From: Cladobotryum mycophilum
Lineage: Eukaryota > Ascomycota > Sordariomycetes > Hypocreales > Hypocreaceae
Length of the DNA: 64,000 nt
NCBI GenBank assembly: GCA_036429605.1
Contig: JAVFKD010000016.1
Location: forward strand, 4,526,001 to 4,590,000
Reading direction: 5' to 3'
Shown here in pieces: positions 43,392 to 54,890 of this stretch. Each line of letters starts with the position of its first letter. The stretch's first letter is position 1. The position numbers were made by a program, and so were the translations under genes. Below the pieces are notes generated by a model that saw only the letters and a program-made list of their open reading frames with translations, searched no databases and was not told the DNA's origin.

Positions 43392-44636
43392 TCAATACGT
43401 CCCCAACATATTTACAATTTCTGCGGCCATCTGATCTCCATTATCCTGCCCAAATGTCGTAATCAGTGTCCGCAGCGGAGGTTCGCCATCCAATCCTCTG
43501 GCTGCGGCATTCATTGCCATGAGCATACGATTCACCATGATCTCTTGCATCTCTAGGCTGGCAATGACCCTCCTCCGCGCCCTGCTCACATCCGCCACGA
43601 CTTCAGGGCCCGGCCTGTCATAATTCATGCGGCTGCCACCGATCAAATCATGCCACTCGACTGCATCGACGCCAACCCCTGCCTCCTGCACTAGAGCGAT
43701 CTGAAGACCGTGGGTCTCGTGAAGGGGAGGCAGCAGTAATACAGTCTCGGCAACTGCTGCTGCTGCGTAAAGATTACCGAGCCCTGGTGTGCAGCAGACC
43801 AATTGGGCCGTCGCCATCAAATCAAGCGCTTCATGGGGCAACACCATCCGCGCAACCTGGGGATTCTCGGCATCAATCGCCCTTGCCACATCAGAACTCG
43901 CGACCAGGACCATCAGCTCAGCAGAATCAGCCTCTGGAAGAGCGGCGTTCCGCAGCTTGAGAGCCCGCCGCGCCAACCTGTATATCATCTGAGCGTATTC
44001 AATGCATTCCTCCTTGGACATGAGCGGGTTGAGCAGCCCTCCAAAGTTGAGAAGAACGTCCTTGCGCGGCGACAATCTGTTTGTCCGGATCGGTGGGCCG
44101 ATAGGTGGAAGTGTCACCACATTGGTCAGCTTCTCACGAACAACCCGCTCTCGGACACCGTAAAAATCAGCCGCCATGATTCGTTCTGCTTCTCGCCATG
44201 GGTCAGGGATTTTTCCAGGCCACCACCAGAGCAGCAGGTCTATGATGACAACACGGCAGCCAGCTTGCCTCGCAGTGGCGGCAAAGTCCTCGTCCATGGC
44301 CGTCACAACAAGGCGTGGCTGTAGATGGCCAAGGAGAGACTCGAGCTGCGCCTTGCCCCGATGGGAGGAGACGTCGACATCATGTAGCTTGTCCCAGTAG
44401 ATGCAGTCTCGTCCTTTACGAAGCGTCTGAAGCTCCATCGTGATGTTTGATCCAACATAATGTAATGTCACGGGCCCCCAAGACTTGAGACGGTCTCGCA
44501 AGAATGGGACGATTGCTCTCAGAGTCGCACCAGGTCCGCCACCAAAAGGTTGTGCGTTTGCGACAATATTAACCCGCCGTGTACTTTGACCATTATCAGA
44601 GAAATGGTAGCGAGGCTCATCTGAATCGATAACCAT
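43392..44636 (-). CDS. GT-B-like (glycosyltransferase-fold) protein
   Basis: Intronless, 414 residues from the ATG at 44636. The N-terminal strand NIVANAQPFGGGPGATLRAIVPFL looks like the acceptor-domain opening of GT-B enzymes. The C-terminal half has VLLNFGGLLNP, PHEALDLMATAQLVCCTPGLGNLYAAAAV and ETVLLLPPLHETHG, matching the donor-binding G-loop plus a 'choose the right sugar pocket' layout in UDP-sugar-dependent transferases. The usual His/Asp pair of family GT1 is not clearly identifiable, so a specific reaction is not claimed. No signal peptide or membrane segment. It is divergent from the zinc-finger/Zn2Cys6 regulator at 45.3 kb, which could control it. The fold call rests on pattern only. 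Confidence 0.6.
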   Translation of the reverse strand: MVIDSDEPRYHFSDNGQSTRRVNIVANAQPFGGGPGATLRAIVPFLRDRLKSWGPVTLHYVGSNITMELQTLRKGRDCIYWDKLHDVDVSSHRGKAQLESLLGHLQPRLVVTAMDEDFAATARQAGCRVVIIDLLLWWWPGKIPDPWREAERIMAADFYGVRERVVREKLTNVVTLPPIGPPIRTNRLSPRKDVLLNFGGLLNPLMSKEECIEYAQMIYRLARRALKLRNAALPEADSAELMVLVASSDVARAIDAENPQVARMVLPHEALDLMATAQLVCCTPGLGNLYAAAAVAETVLLLPPLHETHGLQIALVQEAGVGVDAVEWHDLIGGSRMNYDRPGPEVVADVSRARRRVIASLEMQEIMVNRMLMAMNAAARGLDGEPPLRTLITTFGQDNGDQMAAEIVNMLGTY

Positions 44637-45327
44637 TGTAGTCCGTGTAGGTATTGAGGATCTTATCTTGTCAGGAGAAGATTCTTCTTATGCAGTTATG
44701 AATAGGATCTAAAAAAAATATTTACATTCGATCAGTCCAGAATCAGCGGTCACGATCCTCGAGGTAGCATCGTCTTGGCGATTTAACTGGGGAGCATGTA
44801 GATGTGGGCTCCCTCACGAGGATGAGCAGCAAATGGGGAGGAATCCATCAGCGTGGCTTGCATGAAAGGCATTTTTGACAAGGGACCAAGCTCAACATTT
44901 TCAATATTGACAGCGCATATGCGTATGATGGGATGTGAGTTGAATGATGTAACTGTGGTAGTAACATGCCAATATGACACAACAAACAGCCATTGGAAAT
45001 TGTCACCATTGGTGCTATAAGTTATTTCAAGTATTTGTTATCTAAATATCTATTAATCAGACTTACCGATGCACAAAACCCAGCCCAGTTCTTCCGCGTC
45101 GGGCTGATTTCTGTTCATTTGCATCTGCTTTAGGGTAGGCAAAGTGAATTGGCTCCGTCTGATCACGTCATTAGCCGGATTAATAATGAGCCGCGGCTAA
45201 AATGGTAAGTCTAGTACGGATGTGGCAATGGCTCCTTGTCCAAACCAAGCTACTCTGCAGCGTGTCTTCGATGAAGGCTCTAGTGTGCCGCCGTGCGTGC
45301 GTGAGCGGGAACCCGTTGGTCGTGGCG
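44637..45327. other. Divergent promoter region
   Basis: About 690 bases between the GT-B-like gene (minus) and the regulator (plus); both promoters should lie here. An A8 run is at 44711-44718. The minus-strand frame at 44783-44980 is not supported. Confidence 0.5.
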
Positions 45328-46841
45328 ATGATGAGCTCTCCTCGTTGGGCGTGCAACATTTGCAGAACTCCATTCACAAGAAGTAAGTTGACATCATCAG
45401 TTCGCTTAGCGCACGCGTCGAGACAATCCTGACTGGGAACTCCTCAGAGTCATCATGGGTGCGACACGTGAAGCAATGCCCCAAGTTGAGAGGGGCGCCC
45501 CGCAGGGCAAAGGCATGCGGAGAATGCGTACGCACCAAGGTGAGGTGTGATCTCGTTCAGCCTGTTTGCTCGAAATGTTCTTCGCGAAGTGTCTCGTGCG
45601 AGTGGCCAGACCAGGGAGCCGATATACCCACCAATATGCCCCTCTCTCCATCGTCGCCTCTGTCATCTGGCACTGGCGAAGCGTCCACTATAGAGTCGAG
45701 CATCGCTTTCAGCGGAGCGGACGGTACACAGCATCATTCTACCTTTAGTCAATTCACAGGTCCCGTTTCCGCACCAACGCCCCTCGCGCAACAGTCACCG
45801 GCCGCAGGTATACCGAATGAAATCGATTTGACGGAAGTACCTTTGCATGGGGATCAAACAGTGACTGTCGATCTGACCGCAGACTCGGTGGATCCCATTC
45901 GTGATAGATGGATGAACCCGCTGTTGGATATCAATGCCCCCAGCTCCAAGCTCGCGGGCCACAGCATGGAGTTTCTGTTTCGCGTGCTGCGGACATATCC
46001 TCGGATGCTTGTCCAGGATGAAGATGTTGGCTGTCCCATTATTCACCCTTGCCAGCTGCTACCGGACAAGGTTCGTTTGCCAATGGCCAACTGCATTGTC
46101 ATAACAAGAATGTGGGACGGGCATAGCCAACAGTCTGCTGGAATCATCGAGTCGACCATCGACCAAGAAATGCAGCGGCTCGTTGACGAGGTATGATTAG
46201 CCTGGTGTAGTAGATGCTTCTGCTGACCAAAGTACAGTACATAAACTATGAGGAAGAAGATTTGCTCGCCGCAATGCAATCGCTTCTCATGTATGCCATT
46301 ATGCTTTTTTCCTCCCGGAAAAGGACAACGACCCAAACAATTGCTTTAGCCACATGAAGATGATGAAACTTCACGAAGTCGCACACATATTGGCCAAGAC
46401 GGGTCTGACGCTTGCCGAGGAAGAACCCAAGGCCGCGCCGGAGTGGGAAGACTGGATACGGATCACAACAAAGACCCGCACGATCCTGGCGTTTTTCTGC
46501 TTCGAATGGGCATTTTCAGCGTACAACAACCTTTTGTCCTACCACTGTCACGAGATTGGATTTATACTCGCGCCGACATCCAAACTCCTATGGCTGGCAA
46601 CAACAAAGGAGGAATGGGAGCGTCGATATAGTCGCTGGATGCTCAGATGGCGACCCCGAGGATTCTTTCGCATGGAAGAGCTGATGGCCATTCCGCCTGG
46701 CGTGCAGGTTGATGAGAGGGTGAATGCATGGCTCGCAGAAACGGATGAGTTTGGGATAATGATTATGGCCATGGGTAAGTTACTCATTTACACGTGTGAA
46801 AGATTTGACTTTAATGGCCTTTAGTGAATGCCACGGAGTGA
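45328..46841 (+). CDS. Zinc finger plus Zn2Cys6 transcription factor, one frame interruption
   Basis: Exons 45328-45382, 45448-46190, 46238-46774 and 46825-46841. The first intron splits a short zinc finger (CNICRTPFTRK joined to SSWVRHVKQC). It is followed at once by a C6 cluster (ACGECVRTKVRC, then C-x5-C-x2-C-x6-C). Such finger-plus-cluster proteins are a known fungal regulator type. The third exon breaks at a T6 run (46305-46310): with seven T the frame reads LFFLPEKDNDPNNCFSHMKMMKLHE, and all exons then sum to 451 codons. The C-terminal part (AFFCFEWAFSAYNNL, LWLATTKEEWERRY) matches the usual fungal regulator domain. ATGs exist further upstream (from 45202), so the N terminus could be longer. 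It may regulate the divergent GT-B-like gene. Confidence 0.72.
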
Positions 46842-46999
46842 CAACTTGTTGTCGCTGTGAATCCGTGATGCGCCCTGCACTCTCTGCTCCGGCTGATGGA
46901 CGGAACTCCGGGTGCGTCGGTGCACGATGCGGTGTCTCACTGCGCAGCTCCACTTGCCCGCCAAGGAAATGATATCGAACTCTGGTTATAAGACCGTGC

Positions 47000-47007
47000 T
47001 ATATAAA
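47000..47007 (+). promoter_or_regulatory. TATA box of the 224-aa protein gene
   Basis: TATATAAA about 114 bases upstream of the ATG at 47121, followed by a TC-repeat leader (47058-47073), a common strong-promoter arrangement in fungi. Confidence 0.55.
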
Positions 47008-47120
47008 GTCTCCTTTTCATAGGGAGACTTTTCTATCAATGGAATTCACCATCTTCCATCTCTCTCTCTCTCTGTCTTTTTTTTCACCTCTCAAAATAAC
47101 TTCTGAACCAAGTTGGCAAC

Positions 47121-47946
47121 ATGTTGCTCCAAGTCATTCGCCTCACGCTGAGACCCTCTCTCACCATTTCAGCCCCCGCTTTCCTCGGGCTGCGCAAGCA
47201 TGTCTCTGAAGCTGGTGCCGTCAGCCAGCACTACGGATACATGTTGTCTACTAAGTCTCTATCTTTATCCAAAAAGAGACATGAGATTTGCTGGATCATT
47301 CGTAGGTCCTTGGAAGGATGTTAATGATGTTTCAGCTGGCTGACATGTATATAGAATGGCCAGGCTCAACGGATCTGAGCGTGAAGCCGTCGCTCATTGA
47401 AGAGCTCAACGATGTAGACGGAAATGCGACATCTGTGCTTTACAATTTCGAGGACAGTCAGCTTGAGGAACTTTCTAAAGCGATTGAAGCACCCATTTGT
47501 GAATTCGTACGTTTGTTTTGTACGTTTTTGCCTTGATACTAATACATCCAGGCATACATTCGGCTCGTGGACGATGCGCCAATGTCGGACATCTCCTTCA
47601 AGACGTCAATGCACAAGACCTACACTGATACCTACAAACTGCTGGGATTCACCGGCGGCCACTGGGCATACTCCCTCAACTCAAACTCTCCAACAGGCGT
47701 TCCACTGGCAAGGACGGAGCACCTTGAGGTTGGTGAACGTCGACTGGCAGCGTATCTTCTTGGCTGGGAAAGCGTCGAGGTATGTCTTTGCAGATGCTGA
47801 TATGGATGGCCCTTGCTGACATGCAATTGCAGCTTCACCAAGATGCCTCTGCGACTGAAATCTTTGCAGAGGAAATCGATAAGCTGATGCCATACTTCGG
47901 TCCCGGCAGTGGCGCGTGGTATGTTTCGTTCAGGAAGCATGAGTGA
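47121..47946 (+). CDS. Two-half protein, possible dimeric alpha/beta-barrel fold, function unknown
   Basis: Exons 47121-47301, 47355-47506, 47552-47779 and 47833-47946 sum to 225 whole codons (224 residues); donors GTAGGT, GTACGT and GTATGT. The first half opens MLLQVIRLTLRPSL and reads through KRHEICWIIQWPGS; the second half opens AYIRLVDDAPMSD and ends GSGAWYVSFRKHE. Each half has the strand-helix-strand pattern (hydrophobic first strand, a His/Trp-rich strand, amphipathic helices) expected of ABM/EthD-type ferredoxin-like domains, so a tandem dimeric alpha/beta barrel is my best guess, with no catalytic residues identified. A TATA box and TC-rich leader support expression. No targeting signal. 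Downstream of the zinc-finger regulator on the same strand. Confidence 0.75.
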
Positions 47947-48643
47947 CGAGGCATTGCCGCGTAGGCTCGTCAGTCATATTACTGTATTTACCTTTCGTAT
48001 CTCCAGTTTATTTTCTGGAACTCTTTTTATAGGAATTGATTACTTGTTGGATGTTGTTAACGACTACTGATACGGCTGGCGAGAGATGTGCTGGTGGAAT
48101 TGATGGTTCGTGATCTGACTCTAATCCTGTTATCTAAGACACAAAATTACCCACTCGTTAGGCAGATGAAGGACCATTCCGTCCTCCAATTACGAAAGAG
48201 TGTCAGTGCTTTAGGCATCATATCCGTCCATTCTAAAGACGGCGTTACAGCGACTCGAGCGCGCCCTTCTATGAACCGCTAAAATGGGTAGCGACAGTCA
48301 GTAGACATGAACTAGAACCCCACAGTGTCTGCCTACTGCCTAATGGTGGTGCAGCCATCGTAGGATGCGTGGATGACAAAGCTTTGCACGACATTCACCC
48401 ACCCATTGAATGAAGATTGTCAAGATAAATTGCATCTTTCCGTCTCCAATGCGCATCTTGGTATTCTCTCCATCTTCAATTCGTCATTGGCAGTCTCCTT
48501 TCTATCGTATCCATCTTCACTTACCCCTCTCATCCACTCGTAGATCCAACTAGAGATCTCCATCTCAAGATCAGCATCTGTTTGCAATCTGCGAGGCAGA
48601 TCCATCTGCTTTGTCTCGCCACTCTCAAAAAAGACGGCCCACC
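47947..48643. other. Intergenic spacer
   Basis: About 700 bases with no supported gene. Its right end is the promoter and leader of the 615-aa protein gene. Confidence 0.5.
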
Positions 48644-50543
48644 ATGAACCTCACTCAGTTCCTCTTCCAGCTCGACTTGGCGATGAGCCAGAATGGATCG
48701 ATTTGGTCAAATCACTTTCTCAACAGCCGCATCGCGCGAGGCAACACACCGTCACCCATCCATGAGCACATCCTCTCGCCTGAAATGTCCGACGAAGCGC
48801 GTGACGCAAAGCTGTGGATCGTCGATCGCATCTTGGAGTCTCAGACCATCATTCACTTTATTGAATCCGCAACCAGTGGCCGGCTCCCAGACGGCACGCA
48901 GTCAACGCTGCCTGTCCTCAATTCCGACGACTTTGAGTTGATGCAGCAACCATTGTCATCTTGGGCTCCTGCTCCCTTCAATACAAATGGCGAGATACCC
49001 ATGGAACAGATCATGATAAGCATTGGCTCCTTTCAAGACGCCGATAGACTGGTACCCATCTCAAAGGAACTTCATGCAATGAAGTCAAGACTCTGGGAGG
49101 CCGTCATGCCGCTGTCGGAGAGACGTTGGCAAGACCTCTCTCTCGACTCACCAAACAACTTTCACCTTGCCTGCCGGTATCTCTGCATGGTTATCCAAGT
49201 GTTTCACTATCTCAATCATCCGGTGATCAAACCCTTCCTGCGAGAGACGTATAATCTCATCTATAGTCATTTAAAGACGTTTGAGGACGCCCTAAACATC
49301 AAGAAAGCTCAAGAGAATGAACCGCCAGTGCAGCTCGCGGCTCAGTGGCACGAATACATTAAATCCCTATTCAACTACATATCCAACCGTTCTCACCACT
49401 GGGTTATTGATCACATTGACCGGCTCCGTGGACCCATTCTCGAAGCCTTAGAAGCCTCTAGAGTGGGCCAAATGCCGGCTGGTGGTGACGTGTATGAGTC
49501 TTCCAGCGAGCAGGAGAGAATTCTCACCAACATGCTTCACGATCTGCTAGAGAATGCAGCGCAGGCGGACTCGGCCATCTTTCTTCCCATGGATGGATAC
49601 CTAGGGGACGATTTGCCTCTGCAAGACTCTGCAACAATAGTTGAGCCCAATAACCCTTTTGTGGAAACCACAATCTCCTTCTCGGCAAACACGAACGTGC
49701 GGAAGGCTGATTATTATCGCCGGCTCAAGTATCTATCGCGCGTCGAGCAATGGTTTGGTGACGATTACCAGCAACGCAATTTGCGTGAGCTGTCAAGTAC
49801 ATCACGGATTGCCCAAAGCCAGGTCTTGGCACAGGAGAAAGCCAGACTTGAGCTGCGCAGCCAGACTGAGCTAGCAGACGAAGAGCTCTGGGTGAGGGAT
49901 GCAAAGTGGTACTTGTTTGAGCACGAGAGTAATGGCTATGGCTGGAGTTATGCTATTTACCGTACTTGCTATGACCACAGCAGCGAGGAGTGGGAAGAGT
50001 TCAAGACCAAGCTAGAAGCTGATTTGTCGAACTGGGGAAGCGAGCTGAAGGGAGTTGAAGAATTTCGGCCTATCTCGAAAGTGCACTGGCGAGATGCTCG
50101 GTTTCTGGGAGTTCCGGATGAAGATATTGAAGCCCTCAAAGAGTATGTGTCATATCTAGACGGAATAAATTGGAAGTTAACTAACTGGATGTAGGAACTT
50201 TAAGAAACTGGCCGAAGCTCAAGATGGATTCCCACCGAAGACCAGCACTGAGATCTTTTTGGTCGCGGACAAGCCCGTCATCGACTCGTATCTGAAGCCG
50301 GCGCCGGACCAGGGCGGATTCGTGCTCGCTGTAGCCGCCGACTTTGACCCCGCCGACGTGGACGAGGAGCGTGAGGCCGAGTCCCCTGGCTACGACGGCA
50401 GCTTGAGAATCCTCAGCAGTCTGTTGTGGGATGACGTTGGGCCGCTGCTGACTATGCAGACGCAGTATTTGACGGAGCTGTGGCCGCTTGCGATGAATAA
50501 TCCCCAGCAGGTCTACGAGGGTCCTCTTAAACGCATGTCTTGA
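48644..50543 (+). CDS. Uncharacterised 615-aa protein
   Basis: Exons 48644-50142 and 50195-50543 (GTATGT donor, CTAAC branch, TAG acceptor) give 615 residues. The ATG at 48644 has an ACC context; the frame extends upstream only to a non-ATG codon. A largely helical, acidic protein with no signal peptide. Recognisable only as protein-like blocks: ISERRWQDLSLDSP-like, YLCMVIQVFHYLNHPVIKPFLRE, HHWVIDHIDRLRGP, and a Trp-rich block (WYLFEHESNGYGWSYAIYRTCYDHS) ahead of the intron. The last exon has an acidic loop (DPADVDEERE) and ends LKRMS. No enzyme family is recognised, and no role is claimed. The reading frame is clean over 1.8 kb, in contrast to the two frame-broken genes at 40.6-46.8 kb. Confidence 0.75.
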
Positions 50544-51118
50544 GGTGGCTAACATGCTTTTTGAGGCGTTGGAGTTTTGGGTTGGTGAATTAGGATTGAG
50601 AATGGATGTCCAACACATCTGTACGAGAACATATCGTAATATCGCATACTGAAATCTGGTCAACTTGCCAATGAACTTGTGTAAAAGAGCTGACCGTCTT
50701 AATGGAGGGCATCACGGAGGATCACCGCGTCAATAATTCTCTATAAAGCCATCATTTTAAGATACCATGATTCTATAATGGGATGAGCATGAGGATGACA
50801 GTCAAAAGTCACAATGAGACGAGGATAGCAGATGCAGTGAAGTGTGATGCGATATCAGTGTGGATAATATGGGGATTCTCTGCATATCGTAGGCCAGACC
50901 ATCCCTTCTAAGCCGAATTGTAGACATCACCAACTCGGGTAATGCATGGTTTCCGGCCCTGTCTACTTGCTTTATTATCAGGTTCGATTCAGCCTAGAAA
51001 ATGCCCTTATACACGGCTATGAGGATCAAAGCCATCCTGCGCAATCGACCATTTGTCGTATTGTGCTACAATCCGTTGTTTTTGTCATGACACAGTTGAA
51101 TCATCGCTCGGGAATTGT
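50544..51118. other. Intergenic spacer
   Basis: About 575 bases between the convergent stops of the 615-aa protein and the caleosin gene. No gene seen. Confidence 0.5.
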
Positions 51119-52068
51119 TCAGGCTGATTTCTGTCTCTTCTTGGCAATCTCAAAAAAGAGGCTCCCATCGTAAAGCTGTCGAAGATCTTCCTTCATCATC
51201 CTGCCATCTTCTGGCCAAAGCATAATGTACGTCGCAGCCCCTTGACAAGTTAGTAAAGATATTCAATTAGCAAGGGACCGAGACTTACACTCAAAGATGC
51301 CCGCGCCCCAGCCGATTGGGTCGGCAATCAGTCTCTGTCCCTTGAGGAGTCTCCAGACGTCCTCGAGAGTCACATAGTCCCTGCCCTCGGCATACTTGGA
51401 GAACATGTCCTCAAACCTTTGGGGCACGAAGCGGCCCTCTGTGTCATAGGTACCGCTATCACTGCCGTGCTTGTCCTTGTGGATGTTCTTGATCCAGAGC
51501 CGGAAGAAGGGGTCGGGGAGGTAGCCTGGGACGGTTGGGTAGGAGAAGTTGAAGTGGATAATCACCATGGATAGAATGGCGAGGAATATGTTGAAGCCTA
51601 CGACTCGGAGGCCCCTGTATGTGTCTAGAGGCCAGATGATGCCGTCGCGATCCTGTTTTCGTCAGCAAGTAGACTCATTTTGGCAGGGAGTCGACTTACC
51701 TGGTCGAAGAATTCGACGTGTTGTTGAAGGACCTACACGAGAGTCAGTAAATGTTGCAAACAATTCCACCGAATAAGCCAGCATACGGTTTGATCGCGAT
51801 GATTCTCTGCCCAGCCGTTTTTCGTGGTCCCTTTTGGACATTCATAAGTTGCAGCAAGATTGGCCCTCGCAGTTCCTGCATGTATTTCGCATCAGCAACT
51901 ACAAACTGCCAATGGAGGAACATCGATCTGATCATTACCCATATGAGGCAGCCTGATATCATCATCGGGCTGCAAAAACGGCTTTCGCTCCTCCGTGACT
52001 GGGGCTTCTGGGATGAAGCTGGTCACCTTGGCTTCCTTGTTACCATTCGTCTTTGGTTTGCCGTCCAT
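51119..52068 (-). CDS. Caleosin-family peroxygenase
   Basis: Five exons on the minus strand (52068-51939, 51875-51787, 51732-51700, 51652-51289, 51240-51119) give 245 residues. A single EF-hand calcium loop starts at D83 (DQDRDGIIWPLD), preceded by QQHVEFF with heme-ligand candidate H78. A hydrophobic stretch (NIFLAILSMVIIHF) leads into the proline knot YPTVPGYLPDP (122-132), then NIHKDKHGSDSG with the second conserved His (H142 or H146), and a C-terminal WAATYIMLWPEDG. Family knowledge: caleosins are calcium-binding heme peroxygenases of lipid droplets and ER that oxygenate fatty acids; fungal members affect oxylipins, sporulation and toxin accumulation. The very short third exon (33 nt) is required for the EF hand. 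Near the acyltransferase and polyketide genes. Confidence 0.9.
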
Positions 52069-52546
52069 TGTAGTAGAATGCTGTCTGTCCTTAACACAAA
52101 TTGCCTTATCGTCAATAAATGAATGGGAATAACTGCTTTTGAAAGGAATACATTCAAGAATTGGGATTGTTGAGCTTGTGCGGACCGCAATTTATGTTCT
52201 CCAAGAAGCCTCAATTCCCCTTGCATAAATGACGACATGATGATTCGTGAACCAGCCTTTTTGCTCGTATAGCCAGTCAATGGCCATTTATTTACAATCA
52301 CATGCCACTGAAGTAGATATAAATGACATCATCGTTCATCATTGGGTTACTTTGAACTGACTGTATAGAGAACATCCGTGTTTATCCCTTTACTTGAACG
52401 TGGAATGCTAGTAGTACATTGTATAAGTATGGGCATCATCATGTCTACGTCCTTCAAGTCAAATATTTCCATCTGGCGCATGACCTCAACGCAAGGAATG
52501 CGTATGAAAGACCCAGATTGGAGAAGCAGGACAATGTTTCAGGTCG
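52069..52546. other. Intergenic spacer
   Basis: Between the caleosin start and the acyltransferase stop, both on the minus strand. It should hold the caleosin promoter; a TATA-like ATTTATATC (minus strand) lies near 52315. No gene seen. Confidence 0.5.
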
Positions 52547-53953
52547 TTAACCAATATATGTTGCATATTTGGTCCACTCAACGTCTTCTTTCAGGTCCTC
52601 AAGATCATCATCCCTGATGCATAACCCAGCTATCAGGCCACCGCCATACCTTTCCATCTCGGGCAGCAGATAGAACATGCCCTCGACAGGCAGGAAACTG
52701 GGAATACGCACGGCCTCTGGTTGACCAAGTTCCGGACCAAAGTCTTCTGTTGGACACTTGATGCTTGCCCAAGAACTCATGATGATGTTCATGGACTGGT
52801 CTAAGCTTGCTGTCATGGAAATGACATTCTTGTCGGGCGAACGTTCGAGCAGAGTCGCCATTGCTCGAGTGCGGAAAGAGATATCGCAAGTGTCGGGATC
52901 CACCGCTGCTCGAAGATCAGACGCAATGCTGCCGAGCGTTTCGTCCTGCACCAGTTGTTGTGTGGTGTAGCTGTTATATGTCATGTTCTGCAAGATGCCT
53001 GGATACTCTTTGGGAATACCCAGGTATCTTCTCACGTCGACGGTTCGGGCGAATGTTGTCGTCAGCATTTCTGGACCCAAACGCGACATTCGGGAGCGAA
53101 TGATGGACTGCCAGATAAAGGCACAGAGAGCATCATTGGTGGTGACGTATTGTGTGCAATTCCCCTTGTTATTCATGGCGAGTGACTTGATGGCTGCTAG
53201 AGCTTTTATATGGAACCCAAAGTACACCCACCTGCACCGAGGAGGTGTTGCTGCTTGCTTCTCTTCATCAGAAGATCGCACTCCCTGGATTTTCTTCACG
53301 ATCTGATGCTTCAGTTCTGGCCCTGGCGCGTAATCGTCCTCAAAAATCGGGATAATGGTACGTCGGGAAAGATTGCCGGCCGAAAGCTCGTCACTAGTGA
53401 AAGGCTCACTTCGACAGGCCTTGGCAAGCAGATGAATGATCTGGTCTTGTCCGGCAATGTCCATCATCCCATGCTCTCCGAGGATATCAAGCAAAAGACC
53501 GCCGGTAATAATATTGGCTTGCAGGATTAGAACAGGAAAGTCATCTGCAATCCTATCAGGCAAGGTTTTTCGTGGCCCCAGGACTGTTTCGTCCAACATG
53601 CGAAATGGAAATCTTGCAGCCTTTATTTCAGACATTGAAGGCATTGAAGCATCTTGCCTGAGATCATTGATGATAAGTTGGGGTGTTTTGAACGACTTTA
53701 CTTTGAAGACGCCCGTGTTGCCATCACCAGCACCCTCATTGATGACTTGCCCGGCAATCCATGGGAAGCTGGCGGCCAATTCTCCGAGGCCATTTTGCAA
53801 TCTGCTGAAAATGGCAGTGTATGACGAAGAGTCAGATACTTCAAAGCAGAGACATACATGCGTGTATATGTTATTCAGCATCGGCTGCTGCCCCAGGATA
53901 TCGAGGTAGAAGCCATCTTCCAGTGAATCAGCCATTGAGCTCTTCTCACTCAT
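52547..53953 (-). CDS. BAHD-like acyltransferase
   Basis: Intronless, 468 residues from the ATG at 53953; the frame opens slightly earlier only at a GTG codon. The catalytic HxxxD motif is H161-GMM-D165 in LGEHGMMDIAG. The family's C-terminal DFGWG-like loop appears as DFGPELGQPE beginning near residue 404, close in form to the fungal trichothecene 3-O-acetyltransferase (TRI101) branch. Other family features: ASFPWIAGQV near the N terminus, TTNDALCAFIWQSI, and FARTVDVRRYLGIP. Family members transfer an acyl group from acyl-CoA to a hydroxyl of a small molecule, acting in cytosol. The substrate here is unknown. It lies in the polyketide half of the window, divergent from the trehalase gene. 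Confidence 0.87.
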   Translation of the reverse strand: MSEKSSMADSLEDGFYLDILGQQPMLNNIYTHVCLCFEVSDSSSYTAIFSRLQNGLGELAASFPWIAGQVINEGAGDGNTGVFKVKSFKTPQLIINDLRQDASMPSMSEIKAARFPFRMLDETVLGPRKTLPDRIADDFPVLILQANIITGGLLLDILGEHGMMDIAGQDQIIHLLAKACRSEPFTSDELSAGNLSRRTIIPIFEDDYAPGPELKHQIVKKIQGVRSSDEEKQAATPPRCRWVYFGFHIKALAAIKSLAMNNKGNCTQYVTTNDALCAFIWQSIIRSRMSRLGPEMLTTTFARTVDVRRYLGIPKEYPGILQNMTYNSYTTQQLVQDETLGSIASDLRAAVDPDTCDISFRTRAMATLLERSPDKNVISMTASLDQSMNIIMSSWASIKCPTEDFGPELGQPEAVRIPSFLPVEGMFYLLPEMERYGGGLIAGLCIRDDDLEDLKEDVEWTKYATYIG

Positions 53954-54890
53954 TGTGATACAAGATTTCAGTACCCTGGACACTGCCTATCCAGATACCC
54001 TTGAGCACAAATTAGGACGCACTACTTCCTCGCCGACGGGTAGCTGCGGATGGCCAAAACCAAACAGTACGAAACGCAGACAAGCCAGTAGCATCGACAA
54101 ATCTAGCTCACCAAGATATGCTAGGATGTAAGCTAATTTGTCGTACGCCCTTTACTTGTCTTTGCTTATGTTTGATCACACGAGCAATGAGATAATCATG
54201 TACTGTTGATGCTGTTACTCCTCCAGGGCATGGGGCGGAGTTTATTTCTTGCAATAGGAGTTTCACCAACTGCCAAGTGAGAGGATGAAGTTATTCGGTT
54301 GGAACAGCCGGGGGTAAGATCCACCTCCGGGGATCCTCAATCGATTGTAGACGAGGAAACGAGGTCTGGGTGATAGGAATACGATAGCTCAAGCTTGAAT
54401 CGACATTCCAACAACGGGCCGAAAGCTAGATGGATGACTGCAGCGCTTCAACGAGCCCTGTGCACACCAATTGGTTCCAGAACATGACTAGCATCATCCT
54501 CCACATCATGGAGTCGTCAAGTCCCCATGTTCTAGCCTCTTCAAATGCCATTTCCCGTACCCACCCTGTATGGGTGTGGGGAGATCTACGAGTAACGGAG
54601 GGTGTGCATACGCATGCATCATGGATGTATGGAGTGCTCTCTGCAGAGGGGCATTGCTTACTCCGTGCACGTGTTGCAGTTGCATCGTATCCGTTCAGTG
54701 GGCCTGTAGTGGTTGCCTGCCTGTCTAAGATTAGGCCGTCTCACTGCATCAAGTACCTATACTTGCCAGTTAGAAGTTTGAATTGATGCTTGGATCCTCT
54801 TACAGGGAATCATCTGAATTACACCTCCATATTTGGCTCACGTTTGGACATGGAACTAGATATCGCAGGAGGTAAGCCTAGTAGGCAAAT
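53954..54890. other. Divergent promoter region
   Basis: About 940 bases between the acyltransferase (minus) and acid trehalase (plus) starts. The frame at 54430-54786 is not supported by any feature. Both promoters should be here. Confidence 0.5.
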
